The notes beneath the pieces are model-generated. The model had not been told where the DNA came from. It was given only the letters and a program-made list of their open reading frames with translations, and ran no database searches. A program made the translations under genes and the position numbers. A DNA stretch of 7,796 bases. Source: a bacterium. Its GTDB lineage: Bacteria; Patescibacteriota; Minisyncoccia; Minisyncoccales; PEYH01. Shown one piece after another: positions 3,944 through 7,796 of this stretch. The stretch lies in assembly GCA_021161645.1 (NCBI GenBank), contig JAGHAC010000002.1, forward strand, positions 1 through 7,796, read 5' to 3'. Position 1 is the first letter of the stretch, and each line of letters opens with the position of its first letter.

Positions 3944-5428
3944 TTAAATTAAACCGAAAAGCATTCCTACTCCTAACCCAACCATTATCAAACCCGCCAC
4001 AAGATGTAAATATCTTATATTTTTCTCCTTCCATTGAGAAACATCCTCTACTTTTGAAACGCCAAGATAAACCAACAATACTATACACACCATTGGCAGA
4101 ACAAAAATAAGATTATACAGAATAAGCCAAGGAATTGTTTTAAGAATTTTGATTGCTGAAAGAATGCCACCAGCAATAATATAAGGACCAATAGTACAAG
4201 GAAGAAGGAAAAGAGTGACAAATAATCCTGTGATAAAAGCTCCTTTAGGCGAAGTGATACCGGAAATAATTTTTTTAACTTTAGGCCTTAGAAAAAGAGG
4301 CATTTCAGTCAAAAATCCACCCGGTTTATATTTTATAAAATCCTTAATATTTAGAATTCCTAAAATAATAGCTATTAATCCCAATGCTTTATAAAGATAC
4401 AAACGAATGGCAGTTAAGGCCTGAATTATCTGAAAGAACTTAATAATTACCAGCCCATAAAAAAGATACATTAAAAATACCGAAGCTATAAAGGCAATAC
4501 CTGCCAAAAGAACATTTCTTCTTTTTTGAGGATTATAAGTTAAAATTGCCAATAGCATCAGGGTTAATACTGCCAGAGCGCAAGGATTAACTGAATCAAC
4601 AACCGCCAAAGAAACAATCTTTCCTATTGTTAACGGTGAAGCTGTTTCGCTGCGGCTAGAGAAGGAAGGCGTAACAGTTAACACCACCGCATTATCAAAA
4701 TAAAGACTTTTTCCTGAAAGTTGAACCCTGTAATTATCAGTACTTTTATAGTGAGCATTTTTCAGAACTTCCAAAAAATTATCTGAAGCAATTAGTTGTG
4801 AAAGAATATCGGAAGAGTTTTCAAATTCATCTTTTCTTGTTTTTATATTTTCTCCCTTCCAAGCAAATATCCAATGACTGTTATCTTCTTTTACCAGCAC
4901 TCTCTTTCCTTTCCAGATCTTCGGTTTGCCGGGTAAATTCCTAACATCTACGTCTTTAAAACTTTTCTTTTCTCCGTTTATCAATAAACATTGATTAGAA
5001 CCCTCAAAAACCCCACTCTCGTTTAACTCTTGAATAATTGCCCTATCGCCTACAATAACTTGATCTTGGTTCGCGTCAAAATAAAGAGCTGGAATTCCTT
5101 TTTTAAAGTCTGGAAGATTAGCTAAATCTATATATTTTTCAAAAACAGCTGCGTTTTCGGAAGAATGATACACTTCATATTCTATCACCACAACATTTTT
5201 GTTTTCGGATAAAACTTTTTCGAATAAAAACGGGTCTGTCTTTGCACAGTGAGGACAACCAATTCCGGTAAAGTAAACAGCACAGACATATTTTGAATTT
5301 TGGCTTTCCTCTTGAAATTGATTGAGAGCATAAGCTGGCTTCGGTGCTTCTCCAAGAAATTGCCAAAAAGCTAGAGCTATAAACAAAAAGAGAAAAGAAT
5401 AAAATCTCTTTAGATTACTCTTTCGCAT
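3944..5428 (-). CDS. Secreted thioredoxin domain fused to CcdA/DsbD-type membrane domain
   Basis: This 494-residue protein probably carries reducing equivalents across the cytoplasmic membrane to an outside thioredoxin fold. Residues 8-25 form a signal sequence or anchor (a cut after Ala34 is possible). A thioredoxin-like domain follows (about 46-140) with active site CPHC (58-61) and a cis-proline-like GIPAL (111-115). Residues 150-265 are a polar extracytoplasmic linker of unknown fold. The C-terminal 230 residues have about six membrane helices with the two CcdA/DsbD-type cysteines, in NPCALAVL (Cys283) and LLPCTIGP (Cys411). Unlike DsbD, the soluble domain is N-terminal and there is a single thioredoxin module. 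The reductant and substrate are unknown. The start lies 19 nt after the CMD-family stop with no SD. Confidence 0.88.
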   Translation of the reverse strand: MRKSNLKRFYSFLFLFIALAFWQFLGEAPKPAYALNQFQEESQNSKYVCAVYFTGIGCPHCAKTDPFLFEKVLSENKNVVVIEYEVYHSSENAAVFEKYIDLANLPDFKKGIPALYFDANQDQVIVGDRAIIQELNESGVFEGSNQCLLINGEKKSFKDVDVRNLPGKPKIWKGKRVLVKEDNSHWIFAWKGENIKTRKDEFENSSDILSQLIASDNFLEVLKNAHYKSTDNYRVQLSGKSLYFDNAVVLTVTPSFSSRSETASPLTIGKIVSLAVVDSVNPCALAVLTLMLLAILTYNPQKRRNVLLAGIAFIASVFLMYLFYGLVIIKFFQIIQALTAIRLYLYKALGLIAIILGILNIKDFIKYKPGGFLTEMPLFLRPKVKKIISGITSPKGAFITGLFVTLFLLPCTIGPYIIAGGILSAIKILKTIPWLILYNLIFVLPMVCIVLLVYLGVSKVEDVSQWKEKNIRYLHLVAGLIMVGLGVGMLFGLI

Positions 5429-5447
5429 ACAGTAAATATTAATTTTT

Positions 5448-5963
5448 CTATTCAGGAAGAATAGCTAATGTATTGTTGAAGCGATTTATAAAGTTAAAAA
5501 GCCCCATTACTGAAATAATCTCTATAATTTCTGGTTCTGAAAATCTCTGCCTAAGCTTTTCAAAAAGCTCAGGATTATCAAGGTGGCCATCTAAAGTTAC
5601 ATCTTTTATTAATTCCAATGTCTCCTTTTCTGTCTGAGTTTCCCCTTCTAAACTTTTAATCTTTTCTATTGTTTCTTCACTTGCTCCAAATTTCTTAAGC
5701 ATTTTTTCTGAAACGTCTAAACAAAAGGGGCATTTTAATGTTTGAGAAACAGTATAAGCAATTTTCCATTTTAGCAAAGGATCTATCACTCCTTGCTTCA
5801 TTGTAACATTAAACAGTTCTACAAACTCTTTTAATATTTCTGGGCGATGAGCCATTACTTTTACCCACTCAGGAACTTTTCCGGCTTCTTCTTCAAATTT
5901 TTGATAAATTTCTTTTGCTATGTCTGATGCTTGTTCTTTTTCTACTGAAGATATTAATGCCAT
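5448..5963 (-). CDS. Carboxymuconolactone decarboxylase/AhpD-like family protein
   Basis: This 171-residue, mostly helical protein belongs to the CMD/AhpD-like fold. Its core motif is KWKIAYTVSQTLKCPFCLDV (65-84), with a CxxC at Cys78-Cys81 that in AhpD-type peroxidase partners is the redox centre. AhpD-type enzymes normally show CxxCxxxH; here the His position is Ser85 (CPFCLDVS), so the classic proton-relay His is missing and peroxidase activity is doubtful. It may instead be a thiol-disulfide or reductase partner. The conserved N-terminal helix region around VPEWVKVMAHRPEIL (30-44) is also typical. The start is 5 nt after the upstream ATPase stop, with no SD. The neighbouring thioredoxin-CcdA fusion suggests joint thiol chemistry, though one protein is cytoplasmic and the other membrane-borne. 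Confidence 0.85.
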   Translation of the reverse strand: MALISSVEKEQASDIAKEIYQKFEEEAGKVPEWVKVMAHRPEILKEFVELFNVTMKQGVIDPLLKWKIAYTVSQTLKCPFCLDVSEKMLKKFGASEETIEKIKSLEGETQTEKETLELIKDVTLDGHLDNPELFEKLRQRFSEPEIIEIISVMGLFNFINRFNNTLAILPE

Positions 5964-5968
5964 AAGAT

Positions 5969-6841
5969 TTAATTTTTAATTTTAAAAAAATATTCTAATA
6001 ATTGACCTTTTGAATAAAAATCTGCTAATTCTTTTGAATAAGGAATACTCTTTTCTATTTTTATTTTATACTTCCTAGCAAATTTTTCAATAGCTGATTT
6101 ATCTCCCAAATCCGCCTGATTTAAAACTATCTTTGACTTTACTTTCATCTTTTTCAACAGACGAATCATAAGTTTTAAATCATGCAATCCCATTGGAGTT
6201 GGTTCAGTTACCACAAAGGCATAATCAATATCAAGTAAAGCATTAATTACGGGACAATGAGTTCCAGCGGCTGTATCAAATAAGATAACGTCTGCGTCTA
6301 CTTTTTTAGCAAAAGACTGAGCAAATTTCTTAACTTCCCTTACTATAGGACCGCTCTCCTCCACCCCCTTTTTTAGCAATCCTGTAATCAACCAGGCTCG
6401 AGATCGTAAGTTCTTAACTTTTATCTCATTAAGAAAGATTTTCCCTGTTTCTTCTTTCTCTTCTTTAATAGCACCAAAAGGACACGCTGCTACGCAGGCT
6501 CCGCATCCTGAACATAGATCTTTAATAAAAATAGGATATTCTCCCGGTTTATAAAAAATGGCATTGCTTCTACAGGTCTGAGCACAAATGCCACATTTTC
6601 TACATTTTCTTTTATCAAGCTTTGGAAATGTACCAAAAATTTTTTGAACAGGATTGACAAGTTTTTCTTCCAAAAGTAAATAATCGTTTGGACACTCTAC
6701 ATCGCAATCGCAAAGCAATACTTTTTTATTTTTCTTTAATAATTCGCAAAGCAAAAGAACAGCAAAGGTGGATTTTCCCACCCCGCCTTTTCCTCCAGTA
6801 ACTCCTATCATTAGCGGCTTACTGTTGTTTTTGGTCGACAT
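5969..6841 (-). CDS. MinD/ParA-type ATPase with inserted 2[4Fe-4S] ferredoxin domain (copy B)
   Basis: This second ferredoxin-MinD ATPase has 290 residues and the same architecture as the gene at 2212-3087, though diverged. The deviant Walker A is GGKGGVGKST (16-25), switch I is in DCDVECPN (45-52), and a Walker B-like ILFDTAAG lies near 190. Two full cluster motifs are present: Cys80/83/86/90 and Cys110/113/116/120(Pro). GTHCPVI and TEPTPMGLHDL follow the subgroup pattern. Two such ATPases side by side, as in Desulfovibrio ORP loci, may form a heteromer; that is inference. The first ATG (6841) overlaps the end of the transporter gene by 23 nt. An alternative ATG at 6811 (Met11) lies just past the transporter stop and would start MIGVTGGKGGVGKS. 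No SD decides between them. Confidence 0.92.
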   Translation of the reverse strand: MSTKNNSKPLMIGVTGGKGGVGKSTFAVLLLCELLKKNKKVLLCDCDVECPNDYLLLEEKLVNPVQKIFGTFPKLDKRKCRKCGICAQTCRSNAIFYKPGEYPIFIKDLCSGCGACVAACPFGAIKEEKEETGKIFLNEIKVKNLRSRAWLITGLLKKGVEESGPIVREVKKFAQSFAKKVDADVILFDTAAGTHCPVINALLDIDYAFVVTEPTPMGLHDLKLMIRLLKKMKVKSKIVLNQADLGDKSAIEKFARKYKIKIEKSIPYSKELADFYSKGQLLEYFFKIKN

Positions 6842-7796
6842 CTTTGTTTTCTTGTTCTTCTGTAATTAAAAATTCTAAAATCTCTTCTAAAGACTGGTGA
6901 GAATCAACAATATGAATTTTAATACCAAAGTTTTCCAAATTCTGTTTAGCATTGGGGCCTATTACCGGAGTTACCACCTCATCCGACCTCGTGGCTTTAA
7001 TAAATCTCACTCCTTTTGGCGAATCCTTTTCAAAGTATGGATTTCTCATCACTTCCCTTCTTTGAATTTTTCCTCCCTTGATATCTACAAGAAGATAAAA
7101 TTCTGATCCGAACTTATCAAAGAGTTTATTATCTTTAATTGGGATAATAATTCTCTTTCCCACCTTTCTGGGACCAATTTTCTCAAACCCTTCTTCTTCA
7201 CAAAATTTCCTCCCTAAAAACCCTACTATTGTACTTTTCTTTACATCATAAGGCTCTACCGATATTACAACATATTTTAATTCCGGAATATTGTTAAAAA
7301 GTCGTTCTTCTAATTGTTTAGTTATTTTTCCAACCTCATCTAACTTTAATTTTAAGGGAAGCTTAATCTTTAATTCGGCAAAATTATAACTCCCTACTTT
7401 CCTTGTCTTTAAGCTGTCTATTTCAATCTTGTGAGCAAGACAAATTTTTCTTATTCTTTCTTCTATCTCTTTGTTTGCTACATCTAAAAGAGATTCTGTA
7501 ATTTCTTTTCCTATAAAAATGGCTTCAAAAATAATATAGAGGCCTATTATTAAAGCTACTGCTGCATCAGCAAAAGGAAAATATTTAAGTAAAGCCAAAC
7601 CCACTAAAACACCAAGAGAAGAAATAACATCTGCCCTTGAGTGCTTTGCGTCAGCAATCAGAGCAATACTTTGAAATTTTTTCCCAACAGAAAATTTTAA
7701 TCTTGCTACTATCTCTTGAATAATAATACAGAAAATAGTTACTAAAATCGCTGAAAGAGAAAAAATTACCGGGTTTTCGCCCAAAAACCTCTCCAC
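6819..7796 (-). CDS. Cation diffusion facilitator fused to NifX-like domain, N-terminus cut by window edge
   Basis: The visible 325 codons are the C-terminal part of a transporter that probably exports divalent metal ions (Zn, Fe, Mn or similar) by proton exchange. Residues 10-31 look like TM4, and TM5 begins at ALIADAKHSRADVISS, where His52 and Asp56 form the HxxxD metal site of CDF proteins. TM6 is near 78-95. A cytoplasmic dimer domain follows (about 108-184). From about 213 to 310 comes a NifX/dinitrogenase Fe-Mo cofactor-type domain (KRIIIPIKD, FDKFG, YLLVDI, VVTPVIGPNAKQNL). It carries one cysteine just upstream (Cys199) and a polar tail. The first visible codon is an internal GTG; about three N-terminal helices are missing. 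The fusion ties metal transport to metal-cofactor sensing or binding. It is first in the visible run. Confidence 0.88.
   Translation of the reverse strand: MERFLGENPVIFSLSAILVTIFCIIIQEIVARLKFSVGKKFQSIALIADAKHSRADVISSLGVLVGLALLKYFPFADAAVALIIGLYIIFEAIFIGKEITESLLDVANKEIEERIRKICLAHKIEIDSLKTRKVGSYNFAELKIKLPLKLKLDEVGKITKQLEERLFNNIPELKYVVISVEPYDVKKSTIVGFLGRKFCEEEGFEKIGPRKVGKRIIIPIKDNKLFDKFGSEFYLLVDIKGGKIQRREVMRNPYFEKDSPKGVRFIKATRSDEVVTPVIGPNAKQNLENFGIKIHIVDSHQSLEEILEFLITEEQENKDVDQKQQ

Noticed and set aside
5175..5366. Minus-strand 63-codon frame
   Set aside because: Lies inside the thioredoxin-CcdA gene in another frame, with no independent support.
6897..7106. Plus-strand 69-codon frame
   Set aside because: Antisense to the NifX-like domain of the transporter; no SD or domain.

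Overview
The window is AT-rich bacterial DNA, consistent with an uncultured, small-genome lineage such as Patescibacteria/CPR. That assignment is an inference. It rests on the AT-rich, lysine-rich coding, a short zinc-ribbon L28, a family 4 uracil-DNA glycosylase, paired ferredoxin-MinD ATPases, and the near absence of Shine-Dalgarno (SD) sites. TGA works as a stop codon in several genes, so this is not the TGA-recoded code of some CPR groups.

Layout. Bases 1-585 (minus) hold the N-terminal 195 residues of an M50 site-2-type metalloprotease. A short divergent promoter region (about 594-641) separates it from a plus-strand unit: an 8-nt-periodic inverted-repeat block (641-760), rpmB (bL28), tRNA-Pro(GGG), and a strong intrinsic terminator (1041-1070). 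Between 1071 and 1926 there is no convincing conventional gene. On the minus strand, however, this stretch carries a perfect consensus sigma70 promoter (TTGACA-N17-TATAAT), a GC-rich multi-hairpin segment with a possible closing helix, and an intrinsic terminator. I read this as a free-standing structured RNA of about 390 nt (1237-1624) that I cannot assign to a known family. A 56-codon GTG ORF with a perfect SD lies inside it and is the main competing reading.

From 7796 down to 1927 everything runs on the minus strand as one tightly packed run, closed by a terminator at 1807-1836. In transcription order: a cation diffusion facilitator (CDF) transporter fused to a NifX-like domain (5' end outside the window); a MinD-type ATPase with an inserted 2[4Fe-4S] ferredoxin; a CMD/AhpD-like protein; a secreted thioredoxin fold fused to a CcdA-type membrane domain; a 269-nt gap with what looks like a frame-disrupted two-helix membrane peptide; a family 4 uracil-DNA glycosylase; a second ferredoxin-MinD ATPase; and a DUF134 helix-turn-helix protein.

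The theme of the run is metal/Fe-S and thiol chemistry. Two ATPases that could load or move an Fe-S or metal cofactor sit with a NifX-type metal-cofactor domain, a metal transporter, a thiol-redox relay across the membrane, an Fe-S DNA-repair enzyme and a likely regulator. This resembles the ORP/MinD gene neighbourhoods of Desulfovibrio in outline, but with the NifX domain attached to a transporter. The most unusual item is the structured RNA. It carries two copies of AAAGGAGGU, complementary to the 16S rRNA 3' tail, while all eight gene starts visible in the window lack an SD.
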